Shown here: piece by piece, positions 51,124 through 60,156 of the stretch | Layout: every line of letters begins with the position of its first letter | Numbering within the stretch: position 1 is the stretch's first letter | Assembly (NCBI RefSeq): GCF_018327705.1 | Contig: NZ_BNEM01000001.1 | Location: 4,464,001 to 4,528,000 of the forward strand | DNA from: Catellatospora sp. TT07R-123 | Lineage (GTDB): Bacteria; Actinomycetota; Actinomycetes; Mycobacteriales; Micromonosporaceae | Direction: 5' to 3' | DNA: 64,000 nucleotides | The notes under the pieces: model-generated | What the model saw: the letters and a program-made list of their open reading frames with translations, nothing else | Databases searched by the model: none | Told to the model about the DNA's origin: nothing | Program-made: the position numbers and the translations under genes

Positions 51124-51209
51124 GGGGAAGTGGCGGAATGGCAGACGCGCACGGTTCAGGTCCGTGTGCCCGAAAGGGCGTGGGGGTTCAACTCCCCCCT
51201 TCCCCACCA
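51124..51209 (+). tRNA. tRNA-Leu (anticodon CAG)
   Basis: An 86-base tRNA with acceptor GGGGAAG/CTTCCCC, a long variable arm (GTGCCCGAAAGGGCGT) that marks Leu, and anticodon loop TTCAGGT giving CAG, which reads CUG codons. CCA is encoded. It matches the leuT position next to fhaA in mycobacteria. Confidence 0.95.
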
Positions 51210-51211
51210 GC

Positions 51212-51247
51212 AAGTGAGGGGCTCCGACTGGAGCCCCTCACTTTTTT
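51212..51247 (+). terminator. Terminator of tRNA-Leu
   Basis: A 14-bp perfect stem (51212-51225 with 51230-51243), a 4-base loop GACT and a following T-run make a strong rho-independent terminator. Confidence 0.95.
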
Positions 51248-51544
51248 GTCCGCAACCCGTCCCTGCCGTGGTTCCGATTCGGCGGCGGGTGGCGATGATC
51301 GGCGTTTCAGGTCCGAACACGCCTCCAAACACACCCCTTCTGACCGCAACCCGTGATCAAGCCCCGTTTTAAGTCGACGCTGGCCTATCTAGAGGAACAA
51401 TCGCGGAAATCTGTCCTCTAGATAGGCCAGCGTTTATGGAAAACCGGGTGGGGGCTCGGGCGAGCCGTGGTGCGACGGGTGGTCGCGGGTGCCGGAGGTC
51501 GCGGTCGGGGGTTCGCGGTCGGGGGTGGCGGTCGGGGGTGGCGG
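51248..51544. other. Intergenic region between tRNA-Leu and the efflux operon
   Basis: About 300 bases without a gene. It contains the 20-bp inverted repeat at 51377-51433. The right-hand part (51470-51544) is G-rich with short GGTCGGGGG(T/G) direct repeats, next to the stop of the permease gene. Confidence 0.5.
51377..51433. repeat. 20-bp perfect inverted repeat
   Basis: ACGCTGGCCTATCTAGAGGA (51377-51396) and its exact complement (51414-51433) flank a 17-base spacer, ACAATCGCGGAAATCTG. It lies between the tRNA-Leu terminator and the convergent permease gene. The spacer centre AATCGCGG also occurs in the spacer of the 60-bp element at 30704. No T-tract follows on either strand beyond TTTA. 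Confidence 0.85.
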
Positions 51545-52789
51545 TCAGGGGGTGGCGAGGGCTTCCGTCGGGGAGAGGCGGGCGGCGCGGACGGCCGGGT
51601 ACAGGCCGGCCACCGCCCCGATCACCAGCGTCGCCCCCAGCCCGCCGAGCATCGCCCAGGCGGGCACCACCGTCGGCCAGCGCTGGTACGCCGCGTACCC
51701 GCCCGTCACCGCGATCCCGAGCAGCACCCCTGCCCCGCCGCCGAGCGCCGACAGCAGCAGCGACTCGGACAGGAACTGGAGCCGTACGTGTCCGCGCGTG
51801 GCGCCCAGCGAGCGCCGCAGTCCGATCTCGGCCCGCCGCTCCAGCACCGAGATCACCATGGTGTTGGCCACGCCTACCCCGCCGACCAGCAGCGCGACCG
51901 CGCCCAGGCCCAGCAGCAGGCCGGTGAACGCCTGGTTGGCGGCCTGCTTGGCGGCCAGCGCGTCGGACGGCCGGGAGACGTCCACCTCGTTGGGCGCCTG
52001 CGGGTTGGCGGTGGCGGCGAGCACCGCGCGCACCGCGTCGACGGCGTTCTCCTTCACCCGGGTGTAGACCACCGTCGGATACCGGTCGAAGTCGAGGCGC
52101 TGCTCGGCCGCGGTCCAGCCGACCAGCGCGGCGGTGTCGAGTTCCGGCGCGAGCGCGACCGGGTCGAGGATGCCGACGACGGTGAACCACTGCCCGCCGA
52201 GCCAGACCCGGGTGTCGGGCGAGGCACGGCCGATGCCCAGCCGCTGCGCGGCGGTGGCGCCGAGGACGGCGGCCGGATATCCGGCGGTGGCCTCGTTGAG
52301 CCAGGTGCCGCTGCGCAGGGTGGCGCCGACGGTGGCGGGCAGGTCGGTGCGGGCGGCGTACGCGGACAGGCCGTTGGTCTGCACCTTGGGGATCAGGTCG
52401 GACCGGTACAGTTTCGCTCCAGTGATCTTGCCCACTGCCGACACCCGCTCGACCGGGGCGATCCGGCCGATCATCGGCACCGACTCCTCGGGCAGGTGGG
52501 CGTCCTCGCCGAACATGGTGCGGCCGGGGGCGACGGTGAGCAGGTTGGTGCCGAGCGCGGCCAGGGTGCGGTCGAGTTCGGCCCGCGACGAGGAGGAGAT
52601 GCCGACCACGGCGACCATCGCGGCGATGCCGATCGCGATGCCCAGTGCGGACAGCAGCGCCCGCACCGGCCTGGTGCGCAGGCCGACGCCGCCGACGCGC
52701 AGCACGTCGCCGGGCCCGAGCCGGGCCGGGACGAGCCGGGGCCGGGCGGGCGCGCCGGGTGCCGGGTCGAGGCTGATCCAGGTCGTCAT
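51545..52789 (-). CDS. MacB/FtsX-type ABC transporter permease
   Basis: A 414-residue permease of the MacB/LolC type. An N-terminal helix lies near 40-60 ([18 protein letters not shown]), followed by a large periplasmic-type extracellular domain (about 65-285), then three helices (about 292-320, 345-370 and 380-402) including the [19 protein letters not shown] segment typical of MacB/FtsX. With the ATPase and the adaptor it forms a tripartite-like exporter for peptides or lipids. The start overlaps the ATPase stop by four bases. Confidence 0.92.
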   Translation of the reverse strand: MTTWISLDPAPGAPARPRLVPARLGPGDVLRVGGVGLRTRPVRALLSALGIAIGIAAMVAVVGISSSSRAELDRTLAALGTNLLTVAPGRTMFGEDAHLPEESVPMIGRIAPVERVSAVGKITGAKLYRSDLIPKVQTNGLSAYAARTDLPATVGATLRSGTWLNEATAGYPAAVLGATAAQRLGIGRASPDTRVWLGGQWFTVVGILDPVALAPELDTAALVGWTAAEQRLDFDRYPTVVYTRVKENAVDAVRAVLAATANPQAPNEVDVSRPSDALAAKQAANQAFTGLLLGLGAVALLVGGVGVANTMVISVLERRAEIGLRRSLGATRGHVRLQFLSESLLLSALGGGAGVLLGIAVTGGYAAYQRWPTVVPAWAMLGGLGATLVIGAVAGLYPAVRAARLSPTEALATP

Positions 52790-53454
52790 GGCGTCACCTC
52801 GTCGGCCACTATCCGACCGTCGCGCATGTGCACCTGCCGGGGCAGGCCCGCCGCGATCTCGCGGTCGTGCGTGATGATCACGACCGTGGTGCCGCCCCGG
52901 TTCAGGTCGTGCAGCAGCTCCATCACCCCGGCGCCGGAGGCGGAGTCGAGGTTGCCGGTGGGCTCGTCGGCGAGCAGCAGCGGCGGATCGCCGACGACCG
53001 CGCGGGCGATGGCGACGCGCTGGCGCTCGCCGCCGGACAGCTCGTGCGGTTCGTGGTCGAGCCGGTGGGACAGGCCCACCCGGGCCAGGGCGGCCGCGGC
53101 CCGGCGGCGCCGCTCGGCGCGGCGGACGCCGCGGTAGAGCAGCCCGTCGGCGACGTTGTCCAGCGCCGGCACGCCCGTAGCCAGGTGGAACTGCTGGAAC
53201 ACGAACCCGATCCGGGCGGCCCGCAGCGCCGACAGCCTGCGGTCGGAAAGGTCCGCCACGTCGTACCCGTCGATGGCGACGCGGCCCGCGCTGGGGCGGT
53301 CGAGGGTGCCGACGACGTGCAGCATCGTGGACTTGCCGGAGCCGGACGGGCCGACGATCGCGGCCAGCTCGCCGGCGGCGACGGTGAGGCTGACCCCGTC
53401 CAGCGCGGTGACCCCGCCCGGGTACGTCTTGCGGACGTCCGCCAGGGCGATCAC
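52786..53454 (-). CDS. MacB-type ABC transporter ATP-binding protein
   Basis: A 222-residue ATPase with Walker [10 protein letters not shown] near 36-44, Q-loop FVFQQFHL near 89, signature [14 protein letters not shown] near 138-151, Walker [10 protein letters not shown] near 158 and the H-loop His in IITHD near 195. Typical LolD/MacB sequence features are clear. Four-base overlaps join it to both neighbours. It energises the MacB-like permease. Confidence 0.95.
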   Translation of the reverse strand: MIALADVRKTYPGGVTALDGVSLTVAAGELAAIVGPSGSGKSTMLHVVGTLDRPSAGRVAIDGYDVADLSDRRLSALRAARIGFVFQQFHLATGVPALDNVADGLLYRGVRRAERRRRAAAALARVGLSHRLDHEPHELSGGERQRVAIARAVVGDPPLLLADEPTGNLDSASGAGVMELLHDLNRGGTTVVIITHDREIAAGLPRQVHMRDGRIVADEVTP

Positions 53455-54536
53455 CGGGGGATCCCCACGGTCATGCCCTCGGCGAGCCCGTCGCCGCTGA
53501 CCTCGACCCGGCCGTCGGAGAACAGGCCCGCCTCGACGGCGACATACCGGCTGGCCGAGCCCTCGACGACCTCGACGCCGTAGCCGCCCTCGCGCAGCGC
53601 CACCAGCGCCGCGACGGGCACCGTGAGCACGTTCTCGCGCTGGGAGGCGGTGAAGACGACGTCGACGGCGGCCTGGGTCATGGTGCCCAGCGGCTTCTGG
53701 TCGTCCAGGGTGACCACCATCTCGATCTTGGTTTCGGCCGAGGAGCCGGGGGTGCCGTCACCCGCCTCGATCACGGTGTACGACTTCGCGATCCGCCCCG
53801 GGACGGTGCCGCCGCCCGGCAGCTGCACCGTCACCGCCGAGCCCTTCTTCGCCAGCCGCTCGTCGGCCACGTCGAGCTGCACCACGACCACCCGGGTGGT
53901 GCCCGTGTACGTCAGCACCCCCTGCCCGGCGGGCTCGCCGACCTCGGCGGTCAGGCTGTCCACCCGGATCTCGCCGGGCGTGAACACGACCCGGCCCAGC
54001 TCGACCACGCCGGTTTCCGGCAGCCCGAGCTTGTCCTGCCACTTCCTGACCGCCGCCGCGGTCGCGGCGTTGTACTCGTCGTCGACCGTGAACCCGGTGT
54101 ACCCGAGCGCCCTGAGGTTCTGCTCCAGCTGGCGCACGTCGGCGCCCTCGGTCCCCGGCCGCAGCGGCCGGTACGCCGGGACGGCGCCGTACATGAGGAC
54201 GACCGGGGTGTCGTCGAGGCGGTAGGCGGCCTGGCCGCGCCGGAGCACCGTGCCCGCCTCGGGCAGCCGGGTCACCGTGCCCTGGAGGCGGGCGGCCAGC
54301 GTGCTGGTGGTGCCATAGCCCAGTTCCCCGTCGGCGGTCTGGGTGTCCAGCAGGGTCTGCCGGGTCACCGCCGCGGTGGCCGGGGGCAGCGCGGCGGTGC
54401 CGGCCGGGCTCTGCGCCGTACCCCCGAATCCGGTCGCGGCCGCGACCGCGGCACCCGCCGCGACCACCGCGCCCGCTGCCAGCAGCACCGTGCGGCCCGA
54501 CCGGCGACGGCGGCCGGGCTGGATCTCGTCGGTCAC
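53451..54536 (-). CDS. Membrane-fusion-type adaptor with peptidoglycan-binding domain
   Basis: A 361-residue protein with one N-terminal helix (about 17-37, [20 protein letters not shown]). Residues about 130-190 form a PG_binding_1 domain ([20 protein letters not shown] ... [17 protein letters not shown]). The C-terminal part (about 205-360) is the HlyD-like beta-barrel and lipoyl-related sequence with [17 protein letters not shown] and [14 protein letters not shown]. It links the ABC pair to the wall. The GTG at 54536 overlaps the lipoprotein stop. The 3' end overlaps the ATPase start by four bases. Confidence 0.88.
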   Translation of the reverse strand: MTDEIQPGRRRRSGRTVLLAAGAVVAAGAAVAAATGFGGTAQSPAGTAALPPATAAVTRQTLLDTQTADGELGYGTTSTLAARLQGTVTRLPEAGTVLRRGQAAYRLDDTPVVLMYGAVPAYRPLRPGTEGADVRQLEQNLRALGYTGFTVDDEYNAATAAAVRKWQDKLGLPETGVVELGRVVFTPGEIRVDSLTAEVGEPAGQGVLTYTGTTRVVVVQLDVADERLAKKGSAVTVQLPGGGTVPGRIAKSYTVIEAGDGTPGSSAETKIEMVVTLDDQKPLGTMTQAAVDVVFTASQRENVLTVPVAALVALREGGYGVEVVEGSASRYVAVEAGLFSDGRVEVSGDGLAEGMTVGIPR

Positions 54537-55084
54537 GGCTTGCCCCCGGGACCGTCCGGGCCGCCCTTGCTGATGCCGGGCAGGAACTCCGCCTCGCACT
54601 TCTTCTGCGCGGCCGGGAAGTCGGGGTCCTCGCCGACCGACTGGTCGATCATCATGCGGCCGCCGTCGGGGTCCGGGAAGTCCGGCACCCCGTTGTCGCG
54701 CATGCACTGGGCGAACTTGCGCATGTTCTCGGCCATCTGCGGATCCGGGCCGACGCCGCCGCGGTCGCCGAACGGGGCGTACTGCTCGCACGCCTTGCTC
54801 GCCGCGTCCATCTTGTCCTTGTCCCCCGGACCGCCCTGGATGGTGATCCGGCCGTCGGGGTCGGGGTCGGGCATGTCGATGCCGTGCTCGCGCATGCACT
54901 GGGCGAATTTGAGCCCCTTCTCCTGGCGGCTCAGGCTCGGCCCGGCGCTGGGCGTCGCGGTGGCCCTGCCGCCGCCCGCCGAGGCGATGCCGTCGTCCTC
55001 GGGCGCCTGCCCGCATCCGGCCAGGGCCAGCGCGCCCGCCAGTGGCAGGGCGAACAGCGCGCCCCACCGCCGTCTCGTGGTCAT
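54533..55084 (-). CDS. Lipoprotein with duplicated CMR-(E/D)-(H/N)-G motif
   Basis: A 183-residue lipoprotein: MTTRRRWGALFALPLAGALA, then LAGC, a clear lipobox with Cys at about residue 23. Two repeats of about 55 residues follow: FAQCMREHGIDMPDPDPDGR (about 63-82) and FAQCMRDNGVPDFPDPDGGR (about 124-143), each with a second Cys later (CEQYAPFG and CEAEFLPG). This FAxCMRxHG pattern is common in secreted actinobacterial proteins of unknown function. It is the first gene of the adaptor-ATPase-permease operon and overlaps the adaptor by four bases, so it may be part of the exporter or a substrate-binding subunit. Confidence 0.85.
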   Translation of the reverse strand: MTTRRRWGALFALPLAGALALAGCGQAPEDDGIASAGGGRATATPSAGPSLSRQEKGLKFAQCMREHGIDMPDPDPDGRITIQGGPGDKDKMDAASKACEQYAPFGDRGGVGPDPQMAENMRKFAQCMRDNGVPDFPDPDGGRMMIDQSVGEDPDFPAAQKKCEAEFLPGISKGGPDGPGGKP

Positions 55085-55247
55085 CAGGTGTCTCCCTCGC
55101 GTGATCCACGCCACGGGCACAGTCCCGCGGTCCGGCCCGGACTCTTCGCGTCCGGCCGTTTCCCGACCGTTTCCGCCAGGGCTAACAGCGAAGAAACAGC
55201 ACGTCGGGTGACTATGGGTCGGCGAAGCCGAGGGAGGGACACAGCAG

Positions 55248-55904
55248 ATGCGGGTGCTCGTGGTCGAGGACGAGGCGCTGCTCGCCGACGCCATCGCCGA
55301 GTGGCTGCGCGACGACGCGCACGCCGTCGACGTGGCGTACGACGGGGACGCGGCGCTGGAACGGATCGCGGTCAACGACTACGACGTGGTGCTGCTGGAC
55401 CGGGACCTGCCCCGGGTGCACGGCGACGACGTGTGCCGGGTGCTGGTCGGCTCCCGGTCGACCGCGCGGGTGCTGATGCTGACGGCCGCCGCCGAGATCG
55501 GCGACCGGGTGGCGGGGCTGTCGCTGGGCGCCGACGACTACCTGTCCAAGCCGTTCGCCTTCCCCGAGCTGGCCGCGCGGGTGCACGCGCTGGGCCGGCG
55601 CAGCCGGGCCGCCGCCGCGCCGACGCTGGCCAGAGCGGGCATCCGGCTGGACCCGGCCCGGCACGAGGTCTTCCGCGACGGCCGGTATGTGCCGCTGTCG
55701 CGCAAGGAGTTCGGCGTGCTGGCCGAGCTGCTGCGCGCCGACGGGGCCGTGGTCTCGGCCGAGGTGCTGCTGGAGAAGGTGTGGGACGAGCACGCCGACC
55801 CGTTCACCTCGGCGGTCCGGCTGACCATCCTCAAACTGCGCCGTAAGCTCGGCGAGCCCGCGGTCGTGCACACCGTCGCCGGAGTGGGGTACCAGATTCC
55901 ATGA
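55248..55904 (+). CDS. OmpR/PhoB-family response regulator
   Basis: A 218-residue regulator. The receiver domain (1-118) has the acidic pair VVEDEA, phosphoacceptor Asp51 in VLLDRDLP, and Thr/Lys of LMLTAA and LSKPF. The winged-helix domain (about 125-218) has LSRKEFGVLAELLRADGAVV and VRLTILKLRRKLGEP, so it binds DNA. The ATG at 55248 follows a purine-rich site. Its stop overlaps the kinase start by four bases. The divergent efflux operon is a likely target. Confidence 0.95.
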   Translation: MRVLVVEDEALLADAIAEWLRDDAHAVDVAYDGDAALERIAVNDYDVVLLDRDLPRVHGDDVCRVLVGSRSTARVLMLTAAAEIGDRVAGLSLGADDYLSKPFAFPELAARVHALGRRSRAAAAPTLARAGIRLDPARHEVFRDGRYVPLSRKEFGVLAELLRADGAVVSAEVLLEKVWDEHADPFTSAVRLTILKLRRKLGEPAVVHTVAGVGYQIP

Positions 55905-57094
55905 TCAGGATGCTGTCGCCGGGCCGCCTGACCATCCGGGCCCGGCTCACCCTCTTCTACGGCGCCCTGTTCCTGGTCGCGGGCCTGGCCCTGCTGGCGG
56001 TGACCTACTTCCTGCTGGACCAGAAGCTGCTCCAGCCGTTCTCGTTCGACCTGCCCGATCCGGCCAAGGTCGCGGGCGTCGCCGGCCGCCGGGAGCAGCG
56101 GGTGCTGATCCAGGGCGCCCCCGACACCATGCTCTACCTCAGCACGCAGGCCGACGACCTGCGCCAGGCCACCCGGGCGTCGCTGCTGACCCAGGGCGCG
56201 GTGGCGCTGGCCGTCGTCGGTGCGATCTCGATCGCCATGGGCTGGGTGATCGCCGGTCGGCTGCTGTCGCCGCTGCACCGCATCACCGAGACCGCCCGGC
56301 GCATCGGCACCGCCCCGGCCGCCGCCCTCGGCCTGCACGAGCGGATCGCGCTCACCGGCCCGCGCGACGAGCTGCGCGAGCTGGCAGACACCTTCGACGC
56401 CATGCTGGCCCGGCTGGACCAGGCCTTCGACGGGCAGCGGCGGTTCGTCGCCAACGCCTCGCACGAGCTGCGTACGCCGCTGACGCTGAACCGGTCCCTG
56501 GTCGAGCTGGCCATGCACCGGCGCACCGCGAGCGACGACGTGAAGCGGCTCGGCGAGACGCTGCTGGAGATCAACACCCGGCACGAGCGCCTGATCAACG
56601 GGCTGCTGCTACTCGCCCGCTCCGAGAACGAGCTCGCCGACCGGTCACCGGTCGACCTCGCCGACGTGGTGGAGCACGTGGTGGCCCAGTCCGCGGCCGA
56701 GGCGGCCGCCGCCGACGTACGGGTGCGGGCCGACGCCGCCGAGGCCGAGCTCGACGGCGACCCGGTGCTGCTGGAGCGGCTGGTGCAGAACCTGGTCGAC
56801 AACGGCATCCGGCACAACACGCCCGGCGGCTGGGTGCGGGCGTCCAGCCGTACGCTGCCCGACGGCCGCCGGGAGGTGGCCGTGGCGAACACCGGGCCGG
56901 TGGTGCCCCGGTACGAGATCCCGGTGATCTTCGAGCCGTTCCGCCGGCTCGGCCGGGACCGGATCACCGGCCAGGGTGCGGGGCTGGGCCTGTCCATCGT
57001 CGCGGCGATCACCCGCGCGCACGGCGGCGAGGTGGCGGCGGTGCCGCGCGAGGGCGGCGGTCTCGTCGTCACGGTCGTCCTCCCGCCCGGCTGA
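55901..57094 (+). CDS. Sensor histidine kinase
   Basis: A 397-residue membrane kinase. Two helices (about 15-37 and 98-122) bracket a short extracellular loop with a long intervening segment. A HAMP-like stretch follows (LLSPLHRITETARRIG). The dimerisation and phosphoacceptor box has His188 in NASHELRTPLTL. ATP-binding boxes NLVDNGIRHNTPGG (N), FEPFRRLGRD (F) and GAGLGLSIVAAI (G) are present. It pairs with the overlapping response regulator. The small sensor loop fits systems that detect antibiotics or envelope stress within the membrane. Confidence 0.94.
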   Translation: MIRMLSPGRLTIRARLTLFYGALFLVAGLALLAVTYFLLDQKLLQPFSFDLPDPAKVAGVAGRREQRVLIQGAPDTMLYLSTQADDLRQATRASLLTQGAVALAVVGAISIAMGWVIAGRLLSPLHRITETARRIGTAPAAALGLHERIALTGPRDELRELADTFDAMLARLDQAFDGQRRFVANASHELRTPLTLNRSLVELAMHRRTASDDVKRLGETLLEINTRHERLINGLLLLARSENELADRSPVDLADVVEHVVAQSAAEAAAADVRVRADAAEAELDGDPVLLERLVQNLVDNGIRHNTPGGWVRASSRTLPDGRREVAVANTGPVVPRYEIPVIFEPFRRLGRDRITGQGAGLGLSIVAAITRAHGGEVAAVPREGGGLVVTVVLPPG

Positions 57095-57175
57095 AATCGG
57101 CTGCAACATCCCCGCGGTACCGGACGTGTCACTGGGGAGCCGCCACCCTGGCGGCCCGCCATCGGGGAGCCGAGC

Positions 57176-57709
57176 ATGCCACCACCCGCGCCATCCGCCG
57201 CCGAACGCGGCGATCCGGCGTTCGCGGACCTCTACCTCAGCCACTTCCAGCGCCTGGCGACCCAGCTCTACGCGTATCTCGGCGACCATGCCGAGGCGCA
57301 GGACCTGACGCAGGAGGCGTTCTGCCGCGCGTTCGACCGCTGGCACCGCATCAGCGTGTACGACGACCCCGCCGCCTGGGTGCGCCGGGTCGCCTGGAAC
57401 CTCGCCACCAGCCGCCTGCGCCGCCGGCTGACCGCGCTGCGCTACCTGTCCCGCCAGCGTGAGGAGCACCTGCCCGGCCCGGAGCCCGACCGGGTGGCAC
57501 TGGTCCGGGCGCTGGCCGAGCTGCCCGCCCGCCAGCGGCGCGCGGTGGTGCTGCACCACCTAGGCCACCTGACCACCGCCGAGATCGCCGAGCAGGAGGG
57601 TGTCGCCGAGGGCACCGTGCGCTCCTGGCTGTCGCGGGGGCGCACCGCGCTCGCCGCTTCGCTCACCGACCCCCGAGAGGAGAACAGCCGTGTCCGAGCC
57701 GCGCATTGA
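57176..57709 (+). CDS. SigE-family ECF RNA polymerase sigma factor
   Basis: A 177-residue ECF sigma factor. Sigma region 2 (about 13-80) has FADLYLSHFQRLATQLYAYL, GDHAEAQDLTQEAFCRAF and RVAWNLATSRLRR. Region 4 (about 103-160) has LPARQRRAVVLHHLGHLTTA and EGVAEGTVRSWLSRGRTAL. This is the SigE group of actinobacteria. The gene overlaps the next by 20 bases. The start ATG 57176 is one of two close possibilities; no autoregulatory promoter could be picked out. Confidence 0.93.
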   Translation: MPPPAPSAAERGDPAFADLYLSHFQRLATQLYAYLGDHAEAQDLTQEAFCRAFDRWHRISVYDDPAAWVRRVAWNLATSRLRRRLTALRYLSRQREEHLPGPEPDRVALVRALAELPARQRRAVVLHHLGHLTTAEIAEQEGVAEGTVRSWLSRGRTALAASLTDPREENSRVRAAH

Positions 57710-58931
57710 GGAGACGTTCGCCGAATTCGAGGCCGCGGCCGCGGGCACGTTCCGGCCCGCCGGGCTGGGCCTGGTGGACGACGCGGTGCGCCGTCGGCGG
57801 CGCACCCGCCGGGGCGGGCTCGGGGCGCTGGCCCTGCTGGCCGTGTCCGCTCCCCTGCTGCTGGCGGGGATGTACGGCGGCGGCGGGGAGGCTCCGGTGC
57901 TCCAGCCCACGCCGACGGTCTCGTCCGGCGCCGTCGCGCCGGTGCGGGCGACGCGCCCGGTCCGGGTGCCCGGATTCGAGACGCAGGCCCCGCCCACGGT
58001 CGTCTTCACCGACGCCGACCACGGCTGGACCCTGGTCGAGCGCTGCACCGGCAGCGACCCCTGCGCGATGGCCGTAGGCGTCACGGGCGACGGCGGGCGC
58101 ACCTGGCGGCGGGCGCAGACCCCGGATCTGACCGGCAAGGTGGTCAACCTGTACCCCCTGGACGGGCAGACGCTGACGCTGCACCTGATCGGGGAGAAGT
58201 ACCTGCTCACCACCGACGGCGGCGCCCACTTCTCGTCGTACCCGCTGAACCAGCCGCCGCCGCAGGCGCAGCTGGCGCAGTCGCGGCGCGACGGCCGGGA
58301 GGGCTACGCGGTGCGCTGCCCCGGGGCGACCGGCTTCGAGGACGGCGGCGCGGGCCTGAACTGCGCCAAGATGGAGCTGGTCCGGCTCGGGTCGGGTCCG
58401 GTCCCGGTCCAGCCCGAGCTCGGCGGCCCCATGACCGGGGCGGCGACCGTGCACCGCGGCGGCGACGGCAGGCTCTGGGTGATCTCGCAGGTCGCCCCGA
58501 GCGGGCGGATCCGGGTCCAGGTCAGCGTGGACGCCGCCCGGTCGTGGCAGCAGCTGCCCGAGATCTACAGCACCGGGCTCGGCAGCCTGCCGGACCTGGT
58601 GATCTCGCCCGACGGGCACGACGTCTGGGTGGCCTGCGCCGACGGGCTGGCATACCACCTCGACTACGACCAGTGGCGCCGCTTCGACCTGAACCTCGAC
58701 GGCCAGCAGCCGCACATGGTGCGCTCCCTGGGCGAGCAGGGCGGCCTCGTCCTGAGCGACACCCGGCGCACCTGGTACCTGACCGAGCACGGCGTGATCT
58801 CCGAGGTCCCCGGGCTGCCCGGGTTCGACGGGATCGAGCAGTCGGCGGACGGGACGCTGTTCGGCTACGGCGACGGCCTGTGGCTCAGTCCCGGCGCCGG
58901 GCCCGTCCGCGAGTGGATCAGGCTGTACTGA
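57690..58931 (+). CDS. Membrane protein with extracellular Asp-box beta-propeller
   Basis: A 413-residue protein with a cytoplasmic segment of about 52 residues ([20 protein letters not shown], then an Arg-rich stretch), one helix near 55-75 ([20 protein letters not shown]), and a large extracellular region (about 95-413). That region contains BNR/Asp-box type motifs [10 protein letters not shown] (near 132), [10 protein letters not shown] and [10 protein letters not shown] (near 275), plus [13 protein letters not shown]. This is a sialidase-like or Vps10-like propeller pattern. The GTG at 57690 follows GAGAGGAG inside the end of the sigma factor gene, so translation is coupled. The short cytoplasmic part could act as an anti-sigma domain. 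Confidence 0.8.
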   Translation: MSEPRIEETFAEFEAAAAGTFRPAGLGLVDDAVRRRRRTRRGGLGALALLAVSAPLLLAGMYGGGGEAPVLQPTPTVSSGAVAPVRATRPVRVPGFETQAPPTVVFTDADHGWTLVERCTGSDPCAMAVGVTGDGGRTWRRAQTPDLTGKVVNLYPLDGQTLTLHLIGEKYLLTTDGGAHFSSYPLNQPPPQAQLAQSRRDGREGYAVRCPGATGFEDGGAGLNCAKMELVRLGSGPVPVQPELGGPMTGAATVHRGGDGRLWVISQVAPSGRIRVQVSVDAARSWQQLPEIYSTGLGSLPDLVISPDGHDVWVACADGLAYHLDYDQWRRFDLNLDGQQPHMVRSLGEQGGLVLSDTRRTWYLTEHGVISEVPGLPGFDGIEQSADGTLFGYGDGLWLSPGAGPVREWIRLY

Positions 58932-58934
58932 CAC

Positions 58935-59002
58935 CGCGCACCCACCCTGCGCACCCGCCTTCCCGCAGCGCGATCGTCACGCTGCGTGAGGGTGGGTGCG
59001 CG
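58935..59002. terminator. Long hairpin between the propeller gene and the epimerase
   Basis: CGCGCACCCACCCT (58935-58948) pairs perfectly with 58989-59002 to form a 14-bp stem. The 40-base loop contains an inner stem GCAGCG/CGCTGC (58965-58970, 58980-58985). Probably a terminator for the sigma factor operon. Confidence 0.75.
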
Positions 59003-59086
59003 CTACTGACGCGCTCCCCGTTTCGGGCAGCAGGCCAGGTAAGCTCTCGGCTGGTCGCGTCCGTCGATGGTGACAGGGAGTATGTG

Positions 59087-60151
59087 GTGAGCGTTGCGCT
59101 GGTGACCGGCTCGGCCGGCCTGATCGGTTCAGAGGCGGCCCGTCACTTCGCCGGCCTGGGCATGCACGTGGTCGGCATCGACAACGACATGCGCAAGTAC
59201 TTCTTCGGCGAGGACGGCTCCACCGCGTGGAGCCTGGTGAACCTCACCAGCAAGCTCGGCGACTCGTACACGCACTACGACGTCGACATCCGCGACCGCG
59301 ACGTGCTCTCCAAGATCTTCGAGCGGTACGGCCGGGACATCTCGCTCGTGATCCACACGGCCGCGCAGCCCAGCCACGACTGGGCCGCCAAGGAGCCGTT
59401 CACCGACTTCGACGTCAACGCGGGCGGCACCCTCAACGTGCTGGAGTACACCCGCCAGTTCGCCCCCGACGCGGCGTTCATCTTCTGCTCGACGAACAAG
59501 GTCTACGGCGACACCCCGAACCGCCTGCCCCTGGTGGAGCAGGAGACCCGGTACGAGATCGACCCGGCCCACCAGTTCGCCAACGGCATCACCGAAGACA
59601 TGACGATCGACAACAGCCTGCACTCGATCTTCGGCGTCTCCAAGGTCGCCGCGGACGTGGCCGTGCAGGAGTACGGCCGCTACTTCGGCCTGCGGACCGC
59701 CTCGTTCCGCGGCGGCACGCTGACCGGCCCGGCCCACTCGGCCGCCGAGCTGCACGGCTTCCTGGCGTACCTGATGCGCTGCGTCATGGAGGGCCGCACC
59801 TACAACCTGTACGGCTACAAGGGCAAGATGGTCCGCGACGCCATCCACTCCCACGACGTGCTGACCGCGTTCGAGGCGTTCTACCGCAACCCCCGCGCGG
59901 GCGAGGTCTACAACCTCGGCGGCGGCCGGTTCTCCAACACCTCGCACCTGGAGGCGTTCGCGATCGCCGAGCAGATCACCGGCAAGCAGGCCAGCGTGAA
60001 CTACGTCGAGCAGAACCGCATCGGCGACCACCAGTGGTACGTCAGCGACATGGCCAAGTTCCAGGCGCACTACCCGGACTGGCAGATGACCTACGACGTC
60101 CCGGCGATCCTGCGCGAGATCTACGAGGCCAACGCGGACAAGTGGGTGTAG
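59087..60151 (+). CDS. NAD-dependent epimerase/dehydratase with Phe at the usual catalytic Tyr
   Basis: A 354-residue extended SDR protein close to CDP-paratose 2-epimerases. [11 protein letters not shown] at 7-17 is the Rossmann NAD motif. STNKVYGD (about 138-145) is normal for the family. At the YxxxK site the sequence is FGVSK: the codons TTC-GGC-GTC-TCC-AAG (59630-59644) place Phe182 where Tyr is expected and Lys186 in the usual place. [21 protein letters not shown] follows. GTG 59087 fits the AGGGAG ribosome site. The gene precedes a WecB/TagA glycosyltransferase by five bases. It likely modifies a nucleotide sugar, but the reaction is uncertain. Confidence 0.85.
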   Translation: MSVALVTGSAGLIGSEAARHFAGLGMHVVGIDNDMRKYFFGEDGSTAWSLVNLTSKLGDSYTHYDVDIRDRDVLSKIFERYGRDISLVIHTAAQPSHDWAAKEPFTDFDVNAGGTLNVLEYTRQFAPDAAFIFCSTNKVYGDTPNRLPLVEQETRYEIDPAHQFANGITEDMTIDNSLHSIFGVSKVAADVAVQEYGRYFGLRTASFRGGTLTGPAHSAAELHGFLAYLMRCVMEGRTYNLYGYKGKMVRDAIHSHDVLTAFEAFYRNPRAGEVYNLGGGRFSNTSHLEAFAIAEQITGKQASVNYVEQNRIGDHQWYVSDMAKFQAHYPDWQMTYDVPAILREIYEANADKWV

Positions 60152-60156
60152 GCCCG

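Noticed and set aside
38920..51209. Replication origin near the pknB block
   Set aside because: The block is often near the origin, but no DnaA-box cluster or dnaA/dnaN gene is visible here.
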